Of a stretch of 64,000 nucleotides of DNA, positions 42,559 to 52,109 are shown one piece after another. The notes under the pieces were generated by a model. It was not told the DNA's origin. It did not search any database and saw nothing but the letters and a program-made list of their open reading frames with translations. The first letter of the stretch is position 1; every line of letters begins with the position of its first letter. Location: positions 3,728 to 67,727 of the forward strand of contig DASPKX010000110.1 of the NCBI GenBank assembly GCA_035627835.1, written 5' to 3'. The translations under genes and the position numbers were made by a program. This stretch comes from DASPKX01 sp035627835. Lineage in GTDB: Bacteria > Verrucomicrobiota > Verrucomicrobiia > Limisphaerales > SXQI01.

Positions 42559-45500
42559 ATGCCCCACTCCTTCTCTGAAGATGTTTTGATCGAGCAAACA
42601 GCCATCCAGCTTTTTGCTGGCATGGGGTGGCAGGCTATCAATGCCTTCCACGAGAGCTTTGGAGAGGGAGGAACCCTGGGCAGGGAAAACACAGGGGAAG
42701 TGATCCTGAACCGGCATCTGGTCCCGGCCCTAAAGAAGCTGAATCCCGCAGCCCCGGCTGAAGCCATTGATATGGCCGTGGTTGAGCTTGGCCGGGATCG
42801 AGGCGCAATGTCCCTGGGCGCAGGCAATCGGGAGTTTTACAGCCTCCTGAAAAACGGTGTTCTTGTTCAGGTGCGGTCTTCGGAAGGCGAACTCGTGTCC
42901 GAACGCATCCGGGTGATTGACTGGGAGCAGCCGGATAACAATCACTTCCTGCTGGTGTCTCAACTGTGGATAACCGGCGAGATTTACAAGCGCAGGCCCG
43001 ATCTGGTGGGTTTCGTGAACGGCTTGCCCTTGCTGCTATGCGAGTTCAAGTCCGTCACGGAACGGGTGGAAGCCGCCTTCAAGGATAACATCACCGATTA
43101 CAAGAAGACGATTCCCCAACTGTTCTGGCCGAACGGGATCATCATTGTCTCTAACGGCCTGGAAGGCCGGATCGGCAGCGTAACGGCGGAATGGGAGCAC
43201 TTTGCCGACTGGAAGAAGGTCAGCAGCGAGGCGGAGCAACCCTCCGTGTCGCTTGAGACAGTCATCCGGGGGACTTGCGAGAAACAGCGGCTGCTCGATC
43301 TGGTGGAGAACTTCACCATCTTCTCCGAGGCCGCAGGACGGATCAACAAGATCGTGGCCAAGAACCACCAGTTCCTGGGGGTGAACAACGCCATCAACGC
43401 TGTTTTCAGCCTGAAGCAGAACAAAGGGCGGCTGGGTGTTTTCTGGCAGACGCAGGGCAGCGGGAAGAGCTACTCGATGGTGTTCTTCGCTCAGAAGGTG
43501 CTGCGAAAGGTGCCAGGGAACTGGACCTTCGCGGTGGTGACGGATCGGACGGAATTGGACGGCCAGATTTACAAGAACTTCGCCCAGGTGGGAGCCGTCA
43601 CCGAACCGGAAGAGCGGGTGCGAGCCAACAGTGCCGAACACCTCAAACAACTGCTGACTGAAGATCACCGGTATGTGTTTACGCTGATCCAGAAGTTCAG
43701 GACCGAGAAGGGAAACCGGTTTCCCCGGTTGTCAGATCGTTCGGATGTGATCGTGATGACGGACGAGGCCCACCGCAGCCAGTATGACATCTTCGCCATG
43801 AACATGCGGGATGCTCTGCCAAACGCAGCCTTTATCGGATTCACCGGCACGCCATTGATTGCAGGGGAGGAGAAGACCAAGGAAGTGTTCGGTGACTACG
43901 TCAGCATCTACGACTTCAAACAATCCGTTGAGGATGGCGCAACCGTTCCCCTGTTTTACGAGAACCGCATCCCGGAACTTCAACTGACCAGCGACCAACT
44001 TAATGAGGAGATTTACCGGGTGATCGAGGAGGCTGAGCTTGATGCGGACCAGGAAGCCAAGCTGGAACAGGTGATCGCCCGGCAATATCACCTGATTACC
44101 CGCGAGGATCGGCTGGAGAAGATCGCTTCCGATCTGGTCCGGCACTTCGTGCAGCGGGGGTTCAAAGGCAAGGGAATGGTCGTGTGCGTGGACAAGCTCA
44201 CGGCTGTGAGGATGTTCGACAAAGTCCAGAAGCACTGGGCGAATTATCAGACAGAACTGAAGAAGAGAGCCTCGGCCTTGCCTTCTGACTCGCCGGAGCA
44301 TGATGACGTGCTCGACACCCTGCAATACATGGGCAGCACGGACATGGCTGTGGTGGTGTCTCAGGCGCAGAACGAAGCGGCGGAGTTCCAAAAGAAGGGG
44401 TTGGACATCACTCCTCACCGGCTGCGGATGGTGAAGGAAGACTTGGAAACCAAGTTCAAAGACCCTGCTGACCCTCTACGGTTGGTGTTCGTCTGCGCCA
44501 TGTGGATGACTGGGTTCGACGTGCCAAGCTGTTCCACCATCTACATCGACAAGCCACTGCAAAACCACACCTTGATGCAAACCATTGCACGGGCGAACCG
44601 CGTGTTCAAAGACAAGGTCAATGGCCTCATTGTGGATTACATTGGCGTCTTTAGGAACCTGCAAAAAGCCCTGGCGATCTATGCCGGTGGGGCCGGAGGT
44701 GGTGAAGGCGGCAGAACGCCGGTGGAGGATAAAAAGGAACTGGTGGAGATGCTCCGCAAGGCAGTGGATGGATTGGTGGCGTTCTGCAAGGAGCGGGGTT
44801 TTGCCGTGGACAAGCTGTTGCAGGCGGAGGGGCTTCAGAAGATCGAGGCACTCACCAACGCACGCGAAGCCATCCTGGTGTCCCAGGAATCGAAGAGGGA
44901 GTTCCTGGCCAGCAGCAACAACATCGCCCGGCTCTATAAGGCGATCCTGCCGGACATCATGGCTGGTGAGTTTTCCGGGCAGGTGGCGCTGTTCACGACC
45001 TTGGCGGATATGATTCGGGCGTTGCAACCGCCTGTGGACATCAGTGGGGTGATGAACCGGATCGAGACTGTTCTGGATGAGGCTATCGGTGCCAACGGAT
45101 ATGAGATCAAGGAGCAGCCAAAACGTTATGACCTCAGCAAGATCGACTTCGACGCTCTGCGAGCAGCCTTCAACAAAGGGAAGAAAAGAACAGAGTTGGA
45201 AAGATTGAAGGCGGCCATCACTGCCCGGTTGTTCGAGCTTGTGGCCGTGAACCGCACCCGGACGGACTTCCTGGAGTTGTTCCAGAAGCTGCTGGAGGAA
45301 TACAATTCCGGGTCGGCCAACGTCGAGGCGACGTTCGAGAAGCTGCTAAACTTCGCCAGGAAATTGACGGAGGAGGAACAACGGCATGTCCGGGAAGAGG
45401 TCACCGAAGAGGAACTGGCTATCTTCGACCTGCTGATGAAGCCACGGGTGGGACTCACCCTTGCCGAGGAGAAGAAGGTGAAGAAGATCGCCAAGGACCT

Positions 45501-45678
45501 GCTCCAAACCCTGAAGGGTCACAAAATGGTGCTCGACTGGAAGAAGCGTCAGCAAAGCCGGGCAGCCGTGAAGCTCTGCATCCAGGAGATGCTGGATGAA
45601 CTACCGCGTGCCTACGGTCCTGAAATTTACCAGCAAAAATGCGAGGCTGTTTATCAGCACGTCTTCGACAGGAATTGA
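42559..45678 (+). CDS. hsdR: Type I restriction enzyme subunit HsdR
   Basis: This 1,039-residue translocating nuclease begins with the HSDR_N PD-(D/E)XK domain: RRPDLVGFVNGLPLLLCEFK has Asp and E-x-K. The SF2 motor has Walker A (FWQTQGSGKSYSMVFFAQ near 300), the DEAH box as MTDEAHRSQYD, motif III GFTGTPLIAGEE, and motif VI LMQTIARANRVFKD. The C-terminal 250 residues are helical and bind the methylase complex. It pumps DNA after target recognition and cuts between stalled enzymes. The 64-base gap before ATG 42559 may hold a ribosome binding site of its own (AAAAGGAATATG). Confidence 0.96.
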   Translation: MPHSFSEDVLIEQTAIQLFAGMGWQAINAFHESFGEGGTLGRENTGEVILNRHLVPALKKLNPAAPAEAIDMAVVELGRDRGAMSLGAGNREFYSLLKNGVLVQVRSSEGELVSERIRVIDWEQPDNNHFLLVSQLWITGEIYKRRPDLVGFVNGLPLLLCEFKSVTERVEAAFKDNITDYKKTIPQLFWPNGIIIVSNGLEGRIGSVTAEWEHFADWKKVSSEAEQPSVSLETVIRGTCEKQRLLDLVENFTIFSEAAGRINKIVAKNHQFLGVNNAINAVFSLKQNKGRLGVFWQTQGSGKSYSMVFFAQKVLRKVPGNWTFAVVTDRTELDGQIYKNFAQVGAVTEPEERVRANSAEHLKQLLTEDHRYVFTLIQKFRTEKGNRFPRLSDRSDVIVMTDEAHRSQYDIFAMNMRDALPNAAFIGFTGTPLIAGEEKTKEVFGDYVSIYDFKQSVEDGATVPLFYENRIPELQLTSDQLNEEIYRVIEEAELDADQEAKLEQVIARQYHLITREDRLEKIASDLVRHFVQRGFKGKGMVVCVDKLTAVRMFDKVQKHWANYQTELKKRASALPSDSPEHDDVLDTLQYMGSTDMAVVVSQAQNEAAEFQKKGLDITPHRLRMVKEDLETKFKDPADPLRLVFVCAMWMTGFDVPSCSTIYIDKPLQNHTLMQTIARANRVFKDKVNGLIVDYIGVFRNLQKALAIYAGGAGGGEGGRTPVEDKKELVEMLRKAVDGLVAFCKERGFAVDKLLQAEGLQKIEALTNAREAILVSQESKREFLASSNNIARLYKAILPDIMAGEFSGQVALFTTLADMIRALQPPVDISGVMNRIETVLDEAIGANGYEIKEQPKRYDLSKIDFDALRAAFNKGKKRTELERLKAAITARLFELVAVNRTRTDFLELFQKLLEEYNSGSANVEATFEKLLNFARKLTEEEQRHVREEVTEEELAIFDLLMKPRVGLTLAEEKKVKKIAKDLLQTLKGHKMVLDWKKRQQSRAAVKLCIQEMLDELPRAYGPEIYQQKCEAVYQHVFDRN

Positions 45679-45868
45679 ACAGGCGGGAGAGCGATTCACA
45701 AGTTTATGGCTGTTCCAGACTGGCATTCCTTCTTCCGACCAGAGTTGAAATTTGCTGCTGACGAGCAGGAGGTGGGCGAGTTTTCCCTTCTCAGCCAAGC
45801 CGATCACGGGTTGCGGGGAGAAATCGCTTTCTTTGTGACGGCTATTTCGCGAATATTCGCCACACCGC

Positions 45869-47200
45869 ATGGCATGGCATTCCGAGCAAGTATTGGCGCT
45901 TGCGCCAGACGCTTCCTCGGCCAGGGCCGGCAAATCGCTTAGCTCCCCTTCCAAATGGCAGACGCTCGGAGCGACGGAACAATGCGCATGGGGAACGATC
46001 CAGGGGAGCGGCAAGAAGCCGTACCAGACTGCCATCGACCTTACCGGGCCGGCTTTTAAGTGCACTTGTCCCAGCCGGAAGTTTCCCTGCAAGCATGGCC
46101 TTGCGCTTTTCCTCTTGCTCGCCCAACAGCCTGCCGTGATGAAGGAGTCGTCGCTTCCTGACTGGGTGACTGAATGGCTGGAGAAGCGAACGGAAAAGGA
46201 AAAGAAAAAGGCCAAACCGAGCGAGCCGAAGGAGCGCGATCCCGAGGCTGAAGCGAAGGCAATTGCCACGGCGGAGAAACGGGCGGCCTCGCGTGAGTCG
46301 AAAGTCACACAGGGCCTGGACGAACTCTCCACGTTTCTTTCTGATCTAATTCGAGGCGGCTTTGCCACGCTGCCGTCGCGACCGCCGCGGTTTTGGGAAT
46401 CGGCTGCGGCGCGCCTGGTGGATGCGCAGGCGCCAGGCCTGGCTCGGCGCGTCGGCGCCCTTTATGGGATCACCTCACGTGGCGAAACCTGGCCCGCCGA
46501 TTTGCTCCATGAATTGTCCCTCCTGCACCTTGCGGCTGAAGGCTGGTCGCGCATTGATCAACTTCCGGAACCGGTGCAAGCGGATGTTCGGAGTGTCATC
46601 GGTTTCACCTCCAGCCAGGAAGCGACTTTAAACCAGGAGGGGATCCGCGATAATTGGTCGGTCGTCGGCCAACGAATTCTCGGTGACGAGGAGCGGCTAC
46701 GAACGCAGCGGACTTGGCTGTTTGGGCAAAGGACGCGTCGAGCCGCGCTTTGTTTAAGTTTTAGCGCGGGGCCGAATCAGCCGCTGGATATGTCCCTTAT
46801 CCCGGGCACGACTATTGACGCGGAGATGGTGTTCTTCCCGAGCGCATTTCCACTGCGAGCGTTGGTGAAGGATCGGATCGGCGTAGCCGAGGATGTTGCG
46901 CCCGTGTTTCCGCATGAAAAGATCGCCGCCGCCAATGAATTTGCCGCTTTAGCGTTTGCTTCAAATCCGTGGATTGAGCGCCTTCCACTCGGACTCCAAG
47001 CGGTCGTCCCACAACGCACCTCCAGATGGATCGTGCGCGATTCCAGCGGGGATGCACTTAGATTGGATGCGCAGGATGAAACAGGCTGGACACTTCTCGC
47101 GCTCTCGGGCGGGCACCCGATCAGCGTTGCGGGTGAGTGGGATGGCCAATGTTTTCGGCCGTTGAGCGCCTGGGCTGAAGGGAGGTTTTTCGGGTTGTGA
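45869..47200 (+). CDS. SWIM zinc-finger protein
   Basis: This 443-residue protein has the SWIM pattern CxCx(n)CxH at residues 64-76 (CTCPSRKFPCKHGLAL), preceded by WGTIQGSGKKPYQ, typical of the SWIM proteins that open this conserved cassette. A Lys/Glu-rich linker follows (EKRTEKEKKKAKPSEPKERD). The remaining 300 residues have no domain I know. SWIM fingers bind DNA or proteins. It starts 190 bases behind hsdR and overlaps the next gene by 4 bases (GTGA). Confidence 0.85.
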   Translation: MAWHSEQVLALAPDASSARAGKSLSSPSKWQTLGATEQCAWGTIQGSGKKPYQTAIDLTGPAFKCTCPSRKFPCKHGLALFLLLAQQPAVMKESSLPDWVTEWLEKRTEKEKKKAKPSEPKERDPEAEAKAIATAEKRAASRESKVTQGLDELSTFLSDLIRGGFATLPSRPPRFWESAAARLVDAQAPGLARRVGALYGITSRGETWPADLLHELSLLHLAAEGWSRIDQLPEPVQADVRSVIGFTSSQEATLNQEGIRDNWSVVGQRILGDEERLRTQRTWLFGQRTRRAALCLSFSAGPNQPLDMSLIPGTTIDAEMVFFPSAFPLRALVKDRIGVAEDVAPVFPHEKIAAANEFAALAFASNPWIERLPLGLQAVVPQRTSRWIVRDSSGDALRLDAQDETGWTLLALSGGHPISVAGEWDGQCFRPLSAWAEGRFFGL

Positions 47201-48738
47201 GCCTCTCGTTTGATTCTTTGGTGCAAATCGCACTGCTCGGCACTGAGCGGAGCCCGTTGCCACAATTGGTCGGTGAGACGAAGCCTCTGGGGCAACTTCA
47301 GGAGCGGGTGCAATCCAACGCTTCCGAGAAAACCCTTCTCCAGCTCGCTGCGATTACCAGCATCCATTGGCGCGCTGGCGCCCTTCCTTTGCGGGAGTCG
47401 CGGCCCATGGCTGCCTCGGCTGCGTTGGAGACACGGCAGCAGGTGAATGACCGCGCCTCCACCGCTCTTGCGGCCATGCTGGACGGACGTTTTGATGAGA
47501 TGTTTCCAGAATGGCTGCGCATCGTCGCGGAGACTGGGCAGATCGCGCGTCCAGAAGCGTTGCCCCGGCTGATGGCCCGAGGCACAGCCCGAGCTGAGCT
47601 GCGCGCGGACGTTGTAAAGGGAGCGGGGGAACGCGGCCTCTGGCTCGCGCAGCAAAATCCAGATTGGTCCTGGCTTATCGGAGCTGTCAGTGATCCGCAG
47701 GATTATTCGCTGCTGGACACAGGTCTGCCAGCGGTGCGGGCGGAGTTGCTGCGCCGATTGCGCCGTTCGGATGCCAAGCGCGCCCGCGAGTGGCTCATCT
47801 CCACCTGGAAAAGCGAAACACCGGAAGACCGCGCGCTGCTGCTTGAAGCAATGGGGGTTCAACTCAGCAGCGAGGATGAAGAGCTGCTCGAGGAAGCGCT
47901 TGCTGACAAACGGAAGGAAATTCGCAAAGCGGCCTCAAAGCTACTCGCGCGATTGCCGGAATCCCGATTCGCTAAGCGCATGCGCGAGCGCGCGGATGAA
48001 CTGCTCTGTTACGCCCCGGCTGTTGATGGCAACGCCTTGAAGTTGAAGCGGGCGCAACTTGCCACTTTGGAGGTATTGCCACCGGCCAAGCTTGAGGCGG
48101 CGTGGCAGCGGGATGGCATCGAGGCCAAAGCTCCAAAGGGCGTGGGTGAAAAGGCGTGGTGGCTCATCCAAATACTCGAAATGACGCCCCTTAGCCATTG
48201 GCAGGTTAAGTGGAGGGTGACGGCGGCGGAGGTCATCGCTGCTTCAAGCGTGAGCGAATGGAAGTCTGAGCTGATTGAAGGATGGATCCGTGCCGCTCTG
48301 CTTCAACGCAACGCCGAATGGGCGGGTGCTCTCTTCGCCGGCGCCATGGCCCTTGAGAAGCAGGATCAGGCCGAGCGGCTTCTCGACATTATGAGTGCGG
48401 CGGGCGTCGAATCTGCCCTGGCGCCATTGCTAGAAGCCAAAGCGCCGGCAGCAACATTGCTTCTGGTCCGGGAACACTCATGGAGCGCGGAATTTAGCCG
48501 CAAGGTTCTTAACTGGCTTCGCGCCATCACTGAGTTGGAGTCCTACGACTGGCAAACCCGCAACCACATTCCCGAACTCGCCGCGCGGCTCCATCCTGAC
48601 GTGCTCAATGAAGTCACTGCCGGGTGGCCATCCCCGGAATCCAAAGGCTGGGAGTTCTGGCACAGCCATGTGGAGCAGTTCGTGGCTGCCGCCGAGTTTC
48701 GCCGGGACATGCTCAACGCCCTTTATCGCCGCACCTAA
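47197..48738 (+). CDS. DUF5691 protein
   Basis: This 513-residue protein is built from helical repeats, many like HEAT units (TPEDRALLLEAMGVQLSSED, ELLEEALADKRKEIRKAASK, LLARLPESRFAKRMRERADE). The start GTG overlaps the SWIM stop. The opening SFDSLVQIALLGTERSPLPQ is the start of DUF5691. No catalytic motif is seen. In this cassette it probably scaffolds the ATPase and SWIM proteins. The family has no assigned activity. Confidence 0.8.
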   Translation: MSLSFDSLVQIALLGTERSPLPQLVGETKPLGQLQERVQSNASEKTLLQLAAITSIHWRAGALPLRESRPMAASAALETRQQVNDRASTALAAMLDGRFDEMFPEWLRIVAETGQIARPEALPRLMARGTARAELRADVVKGAGERGLWLAQQNPDWSWLIGAVSDPQDYSLLDTGLPAVRAELLRRLRRSDAKRAREWLISTWKSETPEDRALLLEAMGVQLSSEDEELLEEALADKRKEIRKAASKLLARLPESRFAKRMRERADELLCYAPAVDGNALKLKRAQLATLEVLPPAKLEAAWQRDGIEAKAPKGVGEKAWWLIQILEMTPLSHWQVKWRVTAAEVIAASSVSEWKSELIEGWIRAALLQRNAEWAGALFAGAMALEKQDQAERLLDIMSAAGVESALAPLLEAKAPAATLLLVREHSWSAEFSRKVLNWLRAITELESYDWQTRNHIPELAARLHPDVLNEVTAGWPSPESKGWEFWHSHVEQFVAAAEFRRDMLNALYRRT

Positions 48739-48741
48739 TTT

Positions 48742-49818
48742 ATGCAAGCGCTCCGCCAACACGCCGAAACGCAATTCGCTGATGAGCTTAAGGCTCTAGC
48801 CAAAGCGGACACAAAGCCGCGCCCGCCTAACTGGAAGCTTTCGCCATGGGCGGTATCGGCGTATTTGCTCGGTGGCACACTCGACGATGGAATGGTTATC
48901 TCTCCCAAGTACATCGGCGACCGAAGGCTCATCGAAATTGCCATTGCCACTCTCGCCACCGACCGGGCTTTGTTGCTGTTGGGGGTTCCGGGCACAGCCA
49001 AGACCTGGGTTAGCGAACACCTCGCTGCCGCAATTTCAGGCGACAGCACGCTGCTTGTTCAGGGCACCGCTGGCACGAGCGAAGAAAGCATGCGCTACGG
49101 TTGGAACTACGCGGAGTTGCTGGCGAAAGGCCCGTCGCCTAAAGCGCTCACCGCTTCGCCGATGATGCGCGCCATGCAGCTTGGCAAGATTGCGCGCATC
49201 GAAGAACTCACGCGAATACCCGCCGATGTGCAGGACACCTTGATCACGATCCTGAGCGAAAAGACGCTCCCGATCCCTGAGCTGGGGGAAGAGGTTCAAG
49301 CCGCGAAAGGGTTCAATGTCATAGCAACGGCAAATAATCGTGATCGTGGCGTGAACGAACTCAGCAGCGCGCTCAAGCGACGATTCAACACGGTCGTTCT
49401 CCCATTGCCAGAGTCTATGGATGAGGAGGTGAACATTGTTCGGCAACGGGTCGAGCAACTCGGCCGAGCCCTGGAACTGCCTGCCGAGGCGCCCGCGCTT
49501 GAGGAGATTCGCCGTGTGGTCACGGTTTTTCGCGAACTCCGCAATGGCGTCACCATGGATGGAAAAACGAAGTTGAAATCACCCTCCGCGACCCTGAGCG
49601 CGGCGGAAGCGATTGGTGTCCTCAACCAGGGCTTGAGCCTTGCGGCGCACTTTGGCGATGGCTCACTCCGTGCGAACGATGTGGCCAGCGGTCTTGTGGG
49701 CGCGATCGTCAAAGATCCGGTTCAGGACCGGATCGTCTGGCAGGAGTATTTGGAAACGGTCGTGAAGGAGCGGGAGGGGTGGAAGGATTTCTACCGTGCT
49801 TGCCGCAAAGCCGAGTAA
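48742..49818 (+). CDS. MoxR-type AAA+ ATPase
   Basis: This 358-residue ATPase has Walker A LLLLGVPGTAKTWVSEHL at about 75-92, Walker B and neighbours in IARIEELTRIPADVQDTLIT, sensor 1 in GFNVIATANNRDRGVNEL, and the arginine-finger region LKRRFNTVVLPLP. MoxR proteins act as chaperone-like motors that load or activate vWA-domain partners; the vWA gene closes the same operon. It starts 3 bases behind the DUF5691 stop. Confidence 0.92.
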   Translation: MQALRQHAETQFADELKALAKADTKPRPPNWKLSPWAVSAYLLGGTLDDGMVISPKYIGDRRLIEIAIATLATDRALLLLGVPGTAKTWVSEHLAAAISGDSTLLVQGTAGTSEESMRYGWNYAELLAKGPSPKALTASPMMRAMQLGKIARIEELTRIPADVQDTLITILSEKTLPIPELGEEVQAAKGFNVIATANNRDRGVNELSSALKRRFNTVVLPLPESMDEEVNIVRQRVEQLGRALELPAEAPALEEIRRVVTVFRELRNGVTMDGKTKLKSPSATLSAAEAIGVLNQGLSLAAHFGDGSLRANDVASGLVGAIVKDPVQDRIVWQEYLETVVKEREGWKDFYRACRKAE

Positions 49819-49823
49819 GCGCG

Positions 49824-52109
49824 ATGCCCGAAGCTCGCACACACATTTTTGGAATACGTCATCACGGGCCGGGCTCCGCTCGGAGCCTCGTCCATGCTCT
49901 CGCGGACCTGCAGCCTGATTGCATTCTGATTGAGGGGCCTCCGGATGCGGATGACCTGCTGGAACTGGCAGCGGATGCTGCGATGAAGCCACCGGTGGCG
50001 CTGCTTATTTACGATCCGGAGCGGCCTCAGCGCGCCTCCTTTTATCCCTTTGCCGACTTTTCACCGGAATGGCAGGCGATTCAATTCGGCTTCGCGCATA
50101 AAATTCCGGTCCGGTTCATGGATTTGCCGCAGAGCTTCCAGATGGGAGTCGCGGCGGATGGGGAAGGGGAGCCACCGGCTGATGAGCAGCTCACCCCCGA
50201 GTCTCAAAATACCGAAGCTCAATCTCCCCCAAGCGAGCCCGCTATAGTCGCTGACCCGCTTGCGCCGCTGGCTTTGGCAGCGGGCTTTTCCGATCCGGAA
50301 CGGTGGTGGGAGAAGATGGTGGAGCATCGCCGGGATTCCTCAGCAATTTTTCCGGCCATCATGGAAGCAATGGCGGCTCTGCGCGAACAGGCCGCGCCGC
50401 CACGTGACCTTCAGCGCGAGAACTGTCGCGAAGCTTACATGCGGCAAACCATTCGCGCCGCAGGAAAAGAAGGTTTCGCGAAGATCGCAATCGTTTGTGG
50501 GGCCTGGCATGCGCCAGCCCTTCAGGCCATGCCTTCCGCAAAAGATGACGCTGCGCTCCTGAAAGGGTTGCCGAAACGAAAAGTGGCCGCCACCTGGATC
50601 CCCTGGACTTACAGCCGTCTATCTACTGCGAGCGGGTATGGCGCAGGCATCGAATCGCCGGGCTGGTACGATTTCCTGTGGAATTCCACCGACAACTCGA
50701 TGTTAGCGACTCGCTGGCTGACGGGTGTGGCTCGGCTGCTCCGAAGTGAAGATCTTGACGCTTCCAGCGCGAGTGTCATCGAATCCGTTCGACTGGCCGA
50801 AACCTTGGCAGCGATGCGCGGCATCAGCTTGCCTGGACTGCCTGAGATGAATGAGGCGACGCAAACGACGCTTTGCTTCGGAGATCCGCTCCCGCTGCGT
50901 TTGGTCTGGCAAAAGCTCATCGTGAGCGAACGCCTCGGCTCCACGCCAGAGAACACGCCCGCAGTTCCACTTGCCCAGGATCTCGCGCGGGAACAGAAGC
51001 GGCTGCGCCTGAAGCCGGAGGCATCGGCCCGTGAACTTGACCTGGATCTTCGGAAGCCTGGAGACCTCGACCGCAGCCATCTGCTCCATCGTTTGCAGTT
51101 GCTGGGCATAAACTGGGGTGAGCGCGAGGAATTGCGCGGCAACCAGAAAGGCACCTTCCACGAGCTTTGGTCCCTTGCGTGGGAGCCCGAGTATTCCGTT
51201 AACATCATTGAAGCCGCTGTTTGGGGCAACACAGTCGAAGATGCGGCCTCGGCCAAAGCTCGCCACGCTGCTGAAACCGCGACGGAACTCCAAACACTGA
51301 CAGAACTGCTCGACTCAACTCTCCTCGCAGACTTACCCGGCGCGGCGCCACTCCTGATCGAGAAGCTTCAAGCCATTGCCGCTGTCGCCACGGACGTCGG
51401 GCGCCTGATTGATGCTTTGCCGCCTCTGGCCAATATTCTGCGGTATGGGAATGTCCGCAAAACTGACGCTGACATGGTTTCACACGTGGTTGATGGATTG
51501 GTGGCTCGCATTTGCATCGGGTTACCGGGCGCGGCCGGGGGCCTGAGCGAAGAAGCCGCTGAAGAGCTGTTCGAGCGCATCCTCAATGTTCATTCCGCCA
51601 TCGGACTGCTGCAGAACCCCGAGCACTCAACCGCATGGAATGCTGTGTTGCTTCAGTTGGCTGATGGGCAAAACCAACATGGTTTGATTGCAGGGCGAGC
51701 TGTGAGGTTGTTGCTGGATGGCAAGCAACTCCAAGGGAGCGATGCCGCGCGGCGGTTGAGCCGCGCCTTGTCTCTGGCGACCGCGCCTGCACAGGCTGCG
51801 GCCTGGGTGGACGGTTTTCTTAGGAGCAGCGGTTTGCTGCTGCTGCATGACCAGGCTCTTTGGGTTGTGCTCGACGAGTGGGTGAACTCGCTCAATAGCG
51901 AACATTTCACCGCCACCTTGCCATTGCTTCGCCGCACCTTTAGCAGCTTCCAGCATGGTGAGCGCCGGCAGCTCGGCGTCCGTGTGGCCAGTGGCAACGC
52001 CAGCCCCACGAGCAACGTGCAGAGCGAGGGCTTCTTTGACGAAGCTCGCGCGAACAAAGCGCTGCCACTCGTGGCTCAACTACTCGGCCTGGAGCCCCCT
52101 TCGCTATGA
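49824..52109 (+). CDS. DUF5682 protein
   Basis: This is a 761-residue protein. The N-terminus has HIFGIRHHGPGSARSLVHAL and ILIEGPPDADDLLELA, the conserved His-His and Glu-Gly-Pro motifs of DUF5682, reminiscent of TraB/ChaN-like metal sites. Another motif is AIVCGAWHAPAL near 235, with His. The C-terminal 300 residues are helical. ATG 49824 is chosen, 5 bases behind the ATPase stop; an in-frame ATG at 49779 would lie inside the ATPase gene. A hydrolase or metalloprotein function is possible but unproven. Confidence 0.82.
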   Translation: MPEARTHIFGIRHHGPGSARSLVHALADLQPDCILIEGPPDADDLLELAADAAMKPPVALLIYDPERPQRASFYPFADFSPEWQAIQFGFAHKIPVRFMDLPQSFQMGVAADGEGEPPADEQLTPESQNTEAQSPPSEPAIVADPLAPLALAAGFSDPERWWEKMVEHRRDSSAIFPAIMEAMAALREQAAPPRDLQRENCREAYMRQTIRAAGKEGFAKIAIVCGAWHAPALQAMPSAKDDAALLKGLPKRKVAATWIPWTYSRLSTASGYGAGIESPGWYDFLWNSTDNSMLATRWLTGVARLLRSEDLDASSASVIESVRLAETLAAMRGISLPGLPEMNEATQTTLCFGDPLPLRLVWQKLIVSERLGSTPENTPAVPLAQDLAREQKRLRLKPEASARELDLDLRKPGDLDRSHLLHRLQLLGINWGEREELRGNQKGTFHELWSLAWEPEYSVNIIEAAVWGNTVEDAASAKARHAAETATELQTLTELLDSTLLADLPGAAPLLIEKLQAIAAVATDVGRLIDALPPLANILRYGNVRKTDADMVSHVVDGLVARICIGLPGAAGGLSEEAAEELFERILNVHSAIGLLQNPEHSTAWNAVLLQLADGQNQHGLIAGRAVRLLLDGKQLQGSDAARRLSRALSLATAPAQAAAWVDGFLRSSGLLLLHDQALWVVLDEWVNSLNSEHFTATLPLLRRTFSSFQHGERRQLGVRVASGNASPTSNVQSEGFFDEARANKALPLVAQLLGLEPPSL

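Noticed and set aside
43732..44418. Minus-strand frame of 228 codons inside hsdR
   Set aside because: It is antisense to the motor domain of HsdR and His/Leu-rich without any domain.
45706..45942. Plus-strand frame of 78 codons between hsdR and the SWIM gene
   Set aside because: It overlaps the SWIM gene start by 74 bases in another frame and has no recognisable domain; the SWIM frame is strongly supported.
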